In this document: piece by piece, positions 33,064 to 42,256 of the stretch
How positions within the stretch are numbered: the stretch's first letter is position 1
Layout: the number at the start of each line of letters is the position of its first letter
Assembly: GCF_019798055.1 (NCBI RefSeq)
Contig: NZ_JAHOPH010000017.1
Location: 1-64,000 of the forward strand
From: Salsipaludibacter albus
GTDB lineage: Bacteria; Actinomycetota; Nitriliruptoria; Nitriliruptorales; Nitriliruptoraceae
DNA length: 64,000 nt
Direction: 5' to 3'
The notes under the pieces: model-generated
The model's database searches: none
The model's input: the letters and a program-made list of their open reading frames with translations, nothing else
Told to the model about the DNA's origin: nothing
Made by a program: the position numbers and the translations under genes

Positions 33064-33687
33064 ATGCCCCGCACCCTCTTGCTCGTCCTGGCCTGGCTGG
33101 CGGTCACCACCGCCGCCATCGGCGTGGCCTGGGCCGGCGTGCAGATCGTGTCCACCCGCGTGGTCGAACCGCTGCCGCCCGAGGCGCTCGCCGTGGCGTC
33201 CGGGTCGGGCGGACCTTCGGCGACCCCCACGGACGGCCCGGGCACGGCCCTGCCGACGTCGCCCGGCCGAGATCCCGGCAGCCCGCCTCCGTCGGCCGCC
33301 GACACCGCTGCCCCGACGCCCGGCACGACGCAGGACCCGCCGCCCCCCGAGCCGTCGACCGCCCCGACCGACGTCGCGACGACCGCGGTCGGCGAGCTGC
33401 GGTCCTACCGCGTCGTCGGTGGCTCGGTCACCCTGCGGTTCGCGCCCGGGCAGGTGACCGTCGTCGCGGCGGTCCCCAGCGACGACGACTTCGACCTGGA
33501 CCTGTCGGGCAACGGCACGGCCCGGGCGACCGTCGAGTTCGAGTCCGACGACCACCGGTCCCGGGTGCATGGCTGGTGGGACGACGGTCCGGTCGACCGG
33601 GTCGACGAGGACGACCGCGACCACAGCGGTCCGGGTGACGACGATGACGACGAGGACCGCGACGACGGCGAGGACGACGACGGCTGA
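33064..33687 (+). CDS. Secreted or anchored Asp-rich protein divergent from the response regulator
   Basis: A 207-residue protein. It has an N-terminal signal or anchor (TLLLVLAWLAVTTAAIGVAW), a Pro/Ala/Thr-rich linker, a ~55-residue compact region (LRSYRVVGGSVTLRFAPGQV ... VVAAVPSDDDFDLDL), and a final ~35 residues mostly Asp and Glu with some Arg. It is analogous in layout to the protein at 30177-30878. They flank the same two-component system and share promoter repeats, so they probably form one regulon. No enzymatic motif is seen. Confidence 0.75.
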   Translation: MPRTLLLVLAWLAVTTAAIGVAWAGVQIVSTRVVEPLPPEALAVASGSGGPSATPTDGPGTALPTSPGRDPGSPPPSAADTAAPTPGTTQDPPPPEPSTAPTDVATTAVGELRSYRVVGGSVTLRFAPGQVTVVAAVPSDDDFDLDLSGNGTARATVEFESDDHRSRVHGWWDDGPVDRVDEDDRDHSGPGDDDDDEDRDDGEDDDG

Positions 33688-33791
33688 GCGCCACCACGGC
33701 CACCAGGTGTCCTGCACCGTGTTGACGCCGACCTCTTGACACCCGTCCTGTCAGCGCGAACATTCGCTCGCAGCGGGGACGCGGCCGCCAC

Positions 33792-34226
33792 GGGATCGAG
33801 GCCTCCGCGCGCGTGGACGGCTGGAGGACCACGCTCGAGGACGCCGGTCGCGACGTCCCCCCGGTGCGCGTCGGCGACTGGAGCGCGTCGTCCGGCTACG
33901 AGCTCGGGCGCGAGCTCCTGGCCGAGACGGACGCGACCGCGGTGTTCGTGGGCAACGACCCGATGGCGCTGGGGTTGTACCGGGCGGTGCGCGAGGCGGG
34001 GCTGTCGATCCCCGACGACATCAGCGTGGTCGGGTTCGACGACGTGCCCGAGGCGGCCTTCTACGCCCCGCCGCTGACGACCGTGCGACAGGACTTCGAC
34101 GAGGTCGGCACGCGCAGCCTCCGGGTCCTGCTGGCCGGGGTCGAGGGGACCGAGCCCGACGTCGACCTCGAGGTGCCCGTCACACTGGTCGAGCGGGCCA
34201 GCACGGCGCCACGTCCCCGGGCCTGA
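33792..34226 (+). pseudogene. C-terminal fragment of a LacI-family regulator
   Basis: The frame reads GIEASARVDGWRTTLEDAG, then FVGNDPMALGLYRAVREAGL and SVVGFDDVPEAAFYAPPLTT, all diagnostic of the sugar-binding half of LacI/PurR regulators. Only about 145 of the usual ~340 residues remain; there is no helix-turn-helix and no first ligand subdomain. It is unlikely to be functional and no sugar-utilisation genes are nearby. Confidence 0.85.
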
Positions 34227-34260
34227 CCCGGCTCGGAGGTGGCGTTGCCGACCGCAGTAG

Positions 34261-35582
<1,322 letters not shown>

Positions 35583-35597
35583 CGGCCCACGCGGGCG

Positions 35598-36236
35598 TCA
35601 GCCGGTCGTGCGTGCGGCCCGCTGCTCGGCGCGCTGGCGGGTCTCGTCCGGGAGGTGGTCGCCGGCGGTCAGGACGTGGGCGGCCACGTCGTCGCCACGC
35701 CACAGGGCCATGACGTCTGCCACGGTCACCTCGTGGTCCGGGCGCGACACCACCTCCACGACGTCGCCGGCCCGGACGTCGCCGGGGGTGACGATGCGCA
35801 GGTAGGCGCCGGAGCGGTCGGCGTGCAGGAAGGTCTTCTGGAACGTGTCCTGCATCCGCCAGTCCAGCTTGGCGCACGGGATCCGGGGCGACGTGACCTC
35901 GACCTCGACCTCGTCGCCGATCCGCCACCGCTCGCCGATCCGTGCCGCGTCGACGTCGATGCCGGCCAGGGTCAGGTTCTCGCCGAAGAACCCGCTGGGC
36001 AGCTGCTGGTCGCGCTCGGACTCCCACGCGTCGTAGGAGGCCCGGTCGTAGGCGTACACCGCCTGGTCCCGGCCGCCGTGGTGGACCTCGTTGGCCTGGG
36101 TGTCACCCTCGACGTGGTCGTCGCCCAGGCGGACCGGCCCGTCCGTCGCGGTCTTGACGATCGCGGTCTCGACCAGCCGTCCGCCGATCAGGAAGGTCTG
36201 GCTCGATCCCACGTTGACCTGGAGCAGTTCGCCCAT
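35598..36236 (-). CDS. MOSC-domain protein, YiiM-like
   Basis: A 212-residue cytoplasmic protein of the MOSC family, which carries sulfur or binds molybdenum-cofactor-related ligands. The conserved cysteine is in SPRIPCAKLDWRM, and VHHGGRDQAVYAYDRASYDAW and FFGENLTLAGIDV are typical of the YiiM group, involved in reduction of N-hydroxylated compounds. Start chosen at the ATG at 36236 with GGGAGGGAC upstream. It converges with the hydrolase gene before it. Confidence 0.9.
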   Translation of the reverse strand: MGELLQVNVGSSQTFLIGGRLVETAIVKTATDGPVRLGDDHVEGDTQANEVHHGGRDQAVYAYDRASYDAWESERDQQLPSGFFGENLTLAGIDVDAARIGERWRIGDEVEVEVTSPRIPCAKLDWRMQDTFQKTFLHADRSGAYLRIVTPGDVRAGDVVEVVSRPDHEVTVADVMALWRGDDVAAHVLTAGDHLPDETRQRAEQRAARTTG

Positions 36237-36345
36237 CCCGCGTCCCTCCCGTCGGGTGCCCTCACGGTAGGGGGTCCGCCCGGAGGCGAGAGAGGTTGGT
36301 TCGTACCCTGCCGGTCCATGGACGCTGGCGGGAGGAGCCGAGGGC

Positions 36346-36969
36346 ATGGGTGACGAGGCCTACTTCGTGGGGCCACCCGAGCGGCCCGGTCCGGGCGTCC
36401 TGTTCCTGCCGTCCTGGTGGGGGCTGACCTCCGCCGTCAAGGCCCGGGCGGACGGCCTGGCCGACGCGGGGGCCACGGTGCTGGTGCCCGACCTCAACTT
36501 CGGTGCGCGACCCGAGTCCGAGGAGGCCGCCGAGGCGGCGCTTGGCGCGGCCGATCCGAACCGGCTCGCGTCGATGGTGCTGTCGTCGGCCGACCTGTTG
36601 GCCGGCAAGTCGGCGGGCGAGCGCCTGGCCGTCGTCGGCGTGGGCATGGGCGGGTCGCTCGGGCTGTGGCTGTCCGTGCGACGGCCCGACCTGGTGGATC
36701 GCGTGGTGTCGCTGTACGGCAGCCAGAGCATCGACTTCGCGGGTGCCGACGCGGCCTACCAACTGCACTTCGCGGACACCGACCGGTTCATCTCGGCCGA
36801 CGACCGGGCGTTCCTCGAGGCCACGATGCGCATGGAGGACCTGGCCGTGGACGTGGTGGTGCACCCGGGGACGCGCCACGGGTTCGCCGACCCCGAGGGC
36901 CCGACCCACGACCCCGAGGCCGCCAGCGCGGCGTGGGACGCGGTCAGCGTCTTCGTGGACCGGGACTGA
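36346..36969 (+). CDS. Dienelactone hydrolase-family protein lacking the nucleophile
   Basis: A 207-residue DLH-fold protein. GVLFLPSWWGLTSAVKARAD and GATVLVPDLNFG match the family, and TRHGFADP carries the His. The nucleophile elbow, normally G-x-C-x-G-G, reads VGVGMGGS, so the catalytic cysteine is replaced by glycine. Unless another residue substitutes, it is not a standard hydrolase. Its last 26 bases overlap the end of the convergent YihY gene. Confidence 0.85.
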   Translation: MGDEAYFVGPPERPGPGVLFLPSWWGLTSAVKARADGLADAGATVLVPDLNFGARPESEEAAEAALGAADPNRLASMVLSSADLLAGKSAGERLAVVGVGMGGSLGLWLSVRRPDLVDRVVSLYGSQSIDFAGADAAYQLHFADTDRFISADDRAFLEATMRMEDLAVDVVVHPGTRHGFADPEGPTHDPEAASAAWDAVSVFVDRD

Positions 36970-38062
36970 CCGGGTCGACGGACTCGTCGGGGTCAGCGGC
37001 TCCGGCCGGTTCGCCCGGCTCGGCGGGGCGACCGGTGGCCTCGTCGATCGCCGAGGACAGGATCGGATCGCTGGGGGAGCGGCGGTGGGTGTGGCGTCGC
37101 GCCAGCCGTGCGTTGACGATCGCGCCGAACAGCACGCACCACGAGGTCAGCAGCAACCACAGGAGCAGCACCGCGATCCCCGCCACCGTGCCGTACCGGA
37201 AGTTGTAGGTGCCGACCTGCTCGACGACCTGCGAGAACCCCTCGGTCCCGAGCACCCAGGCGAAGGTGGCCACCACCGCGCCGGGCCAGGTCCAGCGCCA
37301 CGACGGCAGCGGCTCGGCCGGTCCGTAGTGGTAGATGACCAGCAGGGCGCTGAACATCATCAGGCTCAGGCCGATGAGCTCGCCGGTGATCGCCAGCACG
37401 CTCGAGCCTCCCTCGCCGAGGTCGAACCAGCCGAGCACGACCGGGAGTCCGGTGATGGCCGCGAGGCTGATCGCGACGAACACCATCGAGCCGAGCGTCA
37501 GCGCGACGGCGATCAGTCGTCGCTTGACCCAGGAACGACGTTCGACGCCCCCGTTGGCGGCCGTGAGCGCCTCCATGACACCCTGGATCGTGGATGCCGC
37601 GACCCACACGGCCAGCAGCAGGGCGACACCGAAGGTGATGCGCAGCTCGGTGTTGTCGGCCAGGACGATCGTCTCGACCTGCGTGACCAGGACCTCGCGG
37701 GCCGATGCCGGGAGCCCGAGCGTGATCCTGCGGGTCTGGTAGATGATCTCGCCGGCCGGCTGGGCCAGTGCGAGGGCGGAGCTGGCCACGACCAGGGTGG
37801 AGAACACGGCGAGGAAGGCCCGGAACGCGACCCCGGCGGCCATCAGGGTCGCGTGGCGGTACTGCAGGTCGCGACGCAGGTCGTTGGCGAGCCGGGTCCA
37901 GTCGGTTCGCCGGAACGTGCGCAGGTCGGCGGTCGTCCAGCCGGGCGACGGGCCGCGGTCGTCCAGGGCGGCCGGGACCAACACCTCGTCGTCCGACGGG
38001 TCGGACGCGCGTCGGGTGCGTGGCTCGGCCACCGGGACCTCCGGGGATCGCGTGTCCCCCAT
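36944..38062 (-). CDS. YihY/BrkB-family integral membrane protein
   Basis: A 372-residue protein with about six transmembrane helices in the centre and hydrophilic ends. HATLMAAGVAFRAFLAVFST resembles the characteristic YihY start (AAxxFYxLLSLFP), and PAEPLPSWRWTWPGAVVAT and YGTVAGIAVLLLWLLLTSW match the conserved later helices. Function is not firmly known; despite older names it is not RNase BN. The acidic tail reads opposite the end of the preceding gene. ATG at 38062 chosen as the first in-frame start near the domain. Confidence 0.9.
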   Translation of the reverse strand: MGDTRSPEVPVAEPRTRRASDPSDDEVLVPAALDDRGPSPGWTTADLRTFRRTDWTRLANDLRRDLQYRHATLMAAGVAFRAFLAVFSTLVVASSALALAQPAGEIIYQTRRITLGLPASAREVLVTQVETIVLADNTELRITFGVALLLAVWVAASTIQGVMEALTAANGGVERRSWVKRRLIAVALTLGSMVFVAISLAAITGLPVVLGWFDLGEGGSSVLAITGELIGLSLMMFSALLVIYHYGPAEPLPSWRWTWPGAVVATFAWVLGTEGFSQVVEQVGTYNFRYGTVAGIAVLLLWLLLTSWCVLFGAIVNARLARRHTHRRSPSDPILSSAIDEATGRPAEPGEPAGAADPDESVDPVSPGPRRR

Positions 38063-38255
38063 GCTGCCACGTCGACGACCGCCCCACACCCGGGCGACGG
38101 GCCGGACCCTGCCGTTCGTCGATCTGCCCGGACGGCAGTGACCCGGGTGTAGGATTCGATCGCCGTTGCGGGCGCGTCGACGGACCTCGACCCCCGGACG
38201 CCACCATTGGCGGTTGCTGCATCGGGCGGGGTCGCCCGACCGGACGGGGTGGGTG

Positions 38256-39980
38256 ATGCGGGTGGGCAGGAGTCGCCAGTCGTCCCACTCGGGCTGGCTC
38301 GCGCGCCACGTCCCCATCCTCGCCTGGCTGCCCGCGTACCGACCCGAGTGGTTCCGCCACGACCTGGTCGCGGGCGTGGCCGTCGCGGCGCTCGTGGTGC
38401 CCAAGTCCCTGGGCTATGCCGAGATCGCGGCCGTCCCGATCCAGCACGGCCTGTACGCGGCCGTCGCCGGGACACTCCTGTACGCCGTGTTCGGGACGTC
38501 GCGCCAGATCTCGACCGGCCCCAGTTCGGCCCTGGCGACGGTGGCGGGCGGTGCGGTCCTCCTGTCGGGCATGACTGGGCCCGATGCGGTGTCGCTGGTC
38601 GCCACCATCACCGCCGTGTCCGGGGTCCTCTTCCTGCTCCTGGCGTTGTTCCGGATGGGCTGGATCTCGCAGTTCCTGTCCCGGGCGGTCATCACCGGGT
38701 TCCTGTTCGGGGCGGCGATCGACGTCGTGGTCGGTGAACTGCCGAAGGTGACGGGGACGCAGGTCGACGGTGGCTCCACGTGGCAGGAGGCCGGGCAGTG
38801 GTTGGCGTCGCTGGCGTCGACCGACCCGACCACGGTGGTCGTGGGGCTGGCGTCGCTGGCCCTGATCCTTGGGTTGCGGTTCACCGACAGCCGCCTGCCG
38901 GGGGCGCTGGTGGTGGTCGTCGCCGGACTGGTGGCATCGACGGTGCTGGACTTCGAGGCCCGTGGCGTGGCGCTGGTCGGTGACGTGCCGCGTGGGTTCG
39001 CCGCGCCGGTGCTGCCATCCCTGTCGCTGCTGGTCGAGCAGGCGCAACTCGTCGGAGCGGCCGCCGTCGGCCTGCTGCTGATCGGGTTCTCGCAGACCGC
39101 GGGGGACGCCCGCGAGTTCGCCAGTCGGCACGGCTACCGGGTGGACATCGACCAGGAGGCCACCGCCCAGGGCATGGCCAATGCCGCGTCGGGGGTGCTC
39201 CAGGGGATCCCGGTCGCGACCAGCCTGTCGGCGAGCTCGTTGAACGACCAGTCCGGGGCACGGACCCCGATGGCGTCGCTAGTGACCGGCGGGCTGGTCG
39301 TGCTGACCCTGGTGTTCCTCGCCCCGGTGTTCTCGGCGCTGCCGAAGCCGGTCCTGGCGGCCGTGATCATCGACGCCGTGGTGTTCGGGATGATGAACCT
39401 GCCGGAGCTGCGTCGGCTGTTCCGCGTGGCGCGGGCCGACTTCTGGATCGCGCTGGCGGCGATCCTGGGCGTGCTGGCCACCGGGGTGCTGGCCGGCGTG
39501 CTGATCGGCGTGGCGCTGTCGGTGGCGTGGCTGGTGCACGTGTCGACCAACCCGGCGATGCCGTTGCTGGGGCGACAGGCCGGCACGCAGGTGTTCCGCA
39601 GTCTCGAGGAGTACCCGGACGGGTCGACCTATCCCGGCGTGGTGGTGCTGGCCTTCGACGCCGGGCTGCACTTCGCGAGCGCCGCCGCGCTCGAGGACCG
39701 GGTCCGGGAGGTGGTGGACCAGGCCGGCGAGCACGTGCACACGATCGTGCTGGACTTCGAGGGGGTGAACTTCATCGACTCGCAGGGTGCGTCGACGTTG
39801 GGCGAGATCGTGGACTTCGCCGAGGAGTACGGGGCGAGCGTGCGACTGGCCCGGGTCAAGCAGCAGGTGCGGGCGCTGCTGGAGCGCGACGGGCTGGTGG
39901 AGCGCCTCGGCGACGGGGAGTTGTACGGCAACATCTACGAGGCCGCCGCGGACCACGTCGCGCGCCACGACGGGGACTGA
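38256..39980 (+). CDS. SulP-family anion transporter with STAS domain
   Basis: A 574-residue transporter. About 12 membrane helices include the SulP signature region (HDLVAGVAVAALVVPKSLGY, then IQHGLYAAVAGTLLYAVFGT and ISTGPSSALATVAGG). The C-terminal ~120 residues are a STAS domain (GVVVLAFDAGLHFASAAALE ... GVNFIDSQGASTLGEI) that regulates transport. SulP proteins carry sulfate, bicarbonate or other anions. The ATG at 38256 was chosen over one 30 codons upstream because the upstream part is Arg-rich and unlike the family. Confidence 0.92.
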   Translation: MRVGRSRQSSHSGWLARHVPILAWLPAYRPEWFRHDLVAGVAVAALVVPKSLGYAEIAAVPIQHGLYAAVAGTLLYAVFGTSRQISTGPSSALATVAGGAVLLSGMTGPDAVSLVATITAVSGVLFLLLALFRMGWISQFLSRAVITGFLFGAAIDVVVGELPKVTGTQVDGGSTWQEAGQWLASLASTDPTTVVVGLASLALILGLRFTDSRLPGALVVVVAGLVASTVLDFEARGVALVGDVPRGFAAPVLPSLSLLVEQAQLVGAAAVGLLLIGFSQTAGDAREFASRHGYRVDIDQEATAQGMANAASGVLQGIPVATSLSASSLNDQSGARTPMASLVTGGLVVLTLVFLAPVFSALPKPVLAAVIIDAVVFGMMNLPELRRLFRVARADFWIALAAILGVLATGVLAGVLIGVALSVAWLVHVSTNPAMPLLGRQAGTQVFRSLEEYPDGSTYPGVVVLAFDAGLHFASAAALEDRVREVVDQAGEHVHTIVLDFEGVNFIDSQGASTLGEIVDFAEEYGASVRLARVKQQVRALLERDGLVERLGDGELYGNIYEAAADHVARHDGD

Positions 39981-40017
39981 GGCCGTCACGTCGACCTTGG
40001 TACCATCTTCGACCGCA

Positions 40018-40068
40018 TGGAGGGATCGCATAGTCCGGCCGAGTGCGCCCGCCTCGAAACCGGGCGGG
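40018..40068 (+). repeat. Truncated tRNA-Ser copy, left boundary of the integrase element
   Basis: Positions 40018-40047 are identical to the first 30 bases of the intact tRNA-Ser at 41958. The anticodon loop CTCGAAA (40052-40058) is also kept. The anticodon stem differs but one change is compensated (C40048-G40062 replaces T-A). After ~40068 there is no variable arm or T-arm, so the 3' half is missing. It marks one end of the integrated element. Confidence 0.75.
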
Positions 40069-40181
40069 CTGTGACGCATGCATGGGCCCGACGTCGATCC
40101 TCTGCGGTCGATGTTTCCCCTGCTGAGCGGCATGTTAGAGCCGCTGCTGCCTTGATCGGTTTCCGGCGTTGGTGCGGGCAC

Positions 40182-40200
40182 TGATACACAATTGATACAC
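40182..40200 (+). repeat. TGATACAC direct repeats downstream of integrase
   Basis: TGATACAC occurs at 40182-40189 and 40193-40200, 11 bases apart, in the short space between the integrase stop and the left att-like copy. The position suits arm-type integrase or excisionase binding sites. Confidence 0.4.
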
Positions 40201-40228
40201 GGTGTCCGTGGCGCGGTCATTTCGCAAG

Positions 40229-41545
40229 TCATCCTTCGTCCTCCTCTCGGTCGTCGTTGTCCTCTGTCTCCAGGTTCTGGCTGGTGTCATCCTCGTCACG
40301 CTCCTCGGGCTCTGGCTGGGCGTCCTCGTGGCCGCGCAACCGGGCGTTGAAGGTCTCGGCGGCACGGCGCTGCATCCCGGGCATGACGTGCTGGTAGGCG
40401 TCCTGGGTGTAGGCGGTCGTCGAGTGGCCGAGCCGCTCGGTGACGACCTTCACCGGCACGCCGGCCTTGATCAGCAGCGTGGCGTTGGTGTGGCGTAGAT
40501 CGTGCAGCCTGGCCCGCGGGATCCTGGCCTCCTCGGTCAGTGCGTGGAAGCGCTTGGTGATGTCTGGCGGGTACAGCCGGCCACCGACCGGCGAGGTGAA
40601 CACGAGGTCGGTGTCGCGCCACGAAGCGCCGACCCACTCGCGCTCGGCCCCCTGCTGCTTGCGATGTCGCCGAAGGATGTCGACGTCGGTGTCGGAGAGT
40701 TCGATCGCGCGGAACGACGTGTCGGACTTCGGCAGCTCGTGCTCGTAGACCGTGCCGCTCAACTCCACCGCGACGCGGACGACCGACACCATGCGCTCTT
40801 CGAGGTCGACGTGCTTCCAGGACAGCGCCACCACCTCGGAGCGACGCATGCCGGTCACGATGGTGAGGTGCCACAGCGCGGCGAGCCGGTCGGTCTCGGC
40901 CACGGCCATGAAGTGGCGGAGCTGATCCCACGTGTAGGTCGTGCGCGCCGCCATGGCCCGGGCCTTGACCTCACTGGTCGAGGGCGGGTCGGCCTGCTCG
41001 CACGGGTTGAGTCGGAGCAGGCCCCAGCGGATCGCGTCGTTGAAGGCCTTGTTGAGCTGGGTGTGGATCCGCCGGATCGTCGTCGGCGACAGGCCCCACC
41101 CGAGCACTGGGTCGGGCTTGCGGGTCCGACCGCGCACGGCCAAGTCGTCGTACATCTCGTTCAGGACGTCGCCGCTGACCTCGTCGAGGTGGAGGTCGCC
41201 GATCCGTGGGAGGACATAGGCCTCCATGTGCTGCAAGCGATCGACCCGGGTCTTCTCGGTCGTGCGGGTTCGAGGCAGCCAGCGGTCGATGAGGTACTCA
41301 CCGACGACGATTCGCTCGGCTTCGGGCGTGGCGGCTTCGGCCTCGCGACGCAGCTCGTCCAAGGCCTGCTGGGCCACGCGCCTGGTCGCGAACCCGCTGC
41401 GGAACGCGCGGTCCTGCGAGCCGTCTGCCTTGCGGCCGAGGAGGATGCTGACCGCCCAGCTCACCGTCGAGCGGGTGCAGCCTTCGCGTGCGCAACGGCG
41501 GCCCGGGACCTTGCGACCGCAGCGCTTGTAGATCGTGCCGGCCAC
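40229..41545 (-). CDS. int: Tyrosine recombinase/integrase
   Basis: A 438-residue phage-type integrase. It has an N-terminal arm-binding/zinc-like region with two CxR-type cysteine clusters (KRCGRKVPGRRCAREGC), a SAM-like core-binding domain (YLIDRWLPRTRT, LNKAFNDAIRWGLL), and a catalytic domain. Arg is in TGMRRSEVVALSW, His/Arg in LHDLRHTNATLL, His in LGHSTTAYTQDAY, with the Tyr nucleophile in DAYQHV. The acidic tail (~40 residues of Glu/Asp) is unusual. GTG at 41543-41545 follows the xis stop by one base, implying coupling. Confidence 0.93.
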   Translation of the reverse strand: MAGTIYKRCGRKVPGRRCAREGCTRSTVSWAVSILLGRKADGSQDRAFRSGFATRRVAQQALDELRREAEAATPEAERIVVGEYLIDRWLPRTRTTEKTRVDRLQHMEAYVLPRIGDLHLDEVSGDVLNEMYDDLAVRGRTRKPDPVLGWGLSPTTIRRIHTQLNKAFNDAIRWGLLRLNPCEQADPPSTSEVKARAMAARTTYTWDQLRHFMAVAETDRLAALWHLTIVTGMRRSEVVALSWKHVDLEERMVSVVRVAVELSGTVYEHELPKSDTSFRAIELSDTDVDILRRHRKQQGAEREWVGASWRDTDLVFTSPVGGRLYPPDITKRFHALTEEARIPRARLHDLRHTNATLLIKAGVPVKVVTERLGHSTTAYTQDAYQHVMPGMQRRAAETFNARLRGHEDAQPEPEERDEDDTSQNLETEDNDDREEDEG

Positions 41546-41546
41546 C

Positions 41547-41858
41547 TCAGCCCCGACTCTCGTTGGCGGAGCTTGCCAAGGTCGGCCTCGGCGCAGGTGG
41601 TGGCGGTTGGAGTTGGCGCGGGGTGGCGTCCTCCACCCAGTCGTTGGGATCAAGGCCCAGTAGGTGCAGTAGGCGCGCCGACGGGACCAACAGCCGTCGA
41701 CCGATACGGACGGCGGGGAGCTCGCCCCGATGCACCGCTCGGTAGGCGGCTCGCCGGCTGATCCCGAGGATCGTGCCCGCTTCTTCGACACTGATGGTTG
41801 GGGGGAGGTGACTTCTTGCGGACACTGTATCGACCTGACCTTCGGGAGTGGGCGACAC
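41547..41858 (-). CDS. xis: Excisionase/MerR-like helix-turn-helix protein
   Basis: A 103-residue protein with a HTH_17 excisionase fold: TISVEEAGTILGISRRAAYR followed by GELPAVRIGRRLLVPSARLLHLLG. It is typical of small DNA-bending directionality factors paired with integrases. It begins at GTG (41856-41858), which lies almost exactly at the predicted transcription start, so a leaderless message is possible; a GTG 11 codons in is the alternative. It precedes int by one base. Confidence 0.9.
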   Translation of the reverse strand: MSPTPEGQVDTVSARSHLPPTISVEEAGTILGISRRAAYRAVHRGELPAVRIGRRLLVPSARLLHLLGLDPNDWVEDATPRQLQPPPPAPRPTLASSANESRG

Positions 41859-41863
41859 GAGGT

Positions 41864-41893
41864 ACTATAATCTAAGTAATATCCTAGATACAA
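41864..41893 (-). promoter_or_regulatory. Promoter of xis-int
   Basis: On the minus strand TTGTAT (41893-41888) and TATAGT (41869-41864) are separated by 18 bases, in a strikingly AT-rich patch. The +1 position expected six to seven bases past the -10 box coincides with the xis GTG. Confidence 0.6.
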
Positions 41894-41957
41894 GCTCCCC
41901 GTGAGTTGGGTGGTTGGGGAGGCCGTAGGACAAGCGCTACGCTCTCTTGCCGTACCA

Positions 41958-42046
41958 GGAGGGATCGCATAGTCCGGCCGAGTGCGCTCGACTCGAAATC
42001 GAGTAGGCCCTTTCGGGTCTCGAGGGTTCGAATCCCTCTCCCTCCG
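41958..42046 (+). tRNA. tRNA-Ser (anticodon CGA)
   Basis: An 89-base type II tRNA. The acceptor stem is GGAGGGA (41958-41964) with TCCCTCC (42039-42045), G is the discriminator, and the anticodon stem CTCGA/TCGAG encloses CTCGAAA with CGA at 41994-41996. A long variable arm (GGCCCTTTCGGGTC) follows, then the T-arm GAGGG-TTCGAAT-CCCTC. CCA is not encoded. It reads UCG codons. The first 30 bases are duplicated at 40018. Confidence 0.97.
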
Positions 42047-42050
42047 CAAC

Positions 42051-42085
42051 ACGAAGGGGCTGACCGGCGAGGTCGGCCCCTTCGT
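42051..42085 (+). terminator. Terminator of tRNA-Ser
   Basis: A 15-bp stem (ACGAAGGGGCTGACC with GGTCGGCCCCTTCGT, one G-T wobble) around GGCGA, starting five bases past the tRNA. It is a strong hairpin with a weak T-content tail. Confidence 0.75.
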
Positions 42086-42256
42086 CGTGGTGTGGGGCGA
42101 CTTCCCTTCGCCAGCGCTGAGGGTCCCAGATCTCTACGGCCAGGATCGTGGCCTGATCGTCCGATATCTCATTCTGGAGCCTGGTCGGGCGAGCTCATGT
42201 GAGTGCTGCTATCGGCGGCTACCAGAGGCCTCCCTGGTGGCCGGTCGAAGGCGCCG

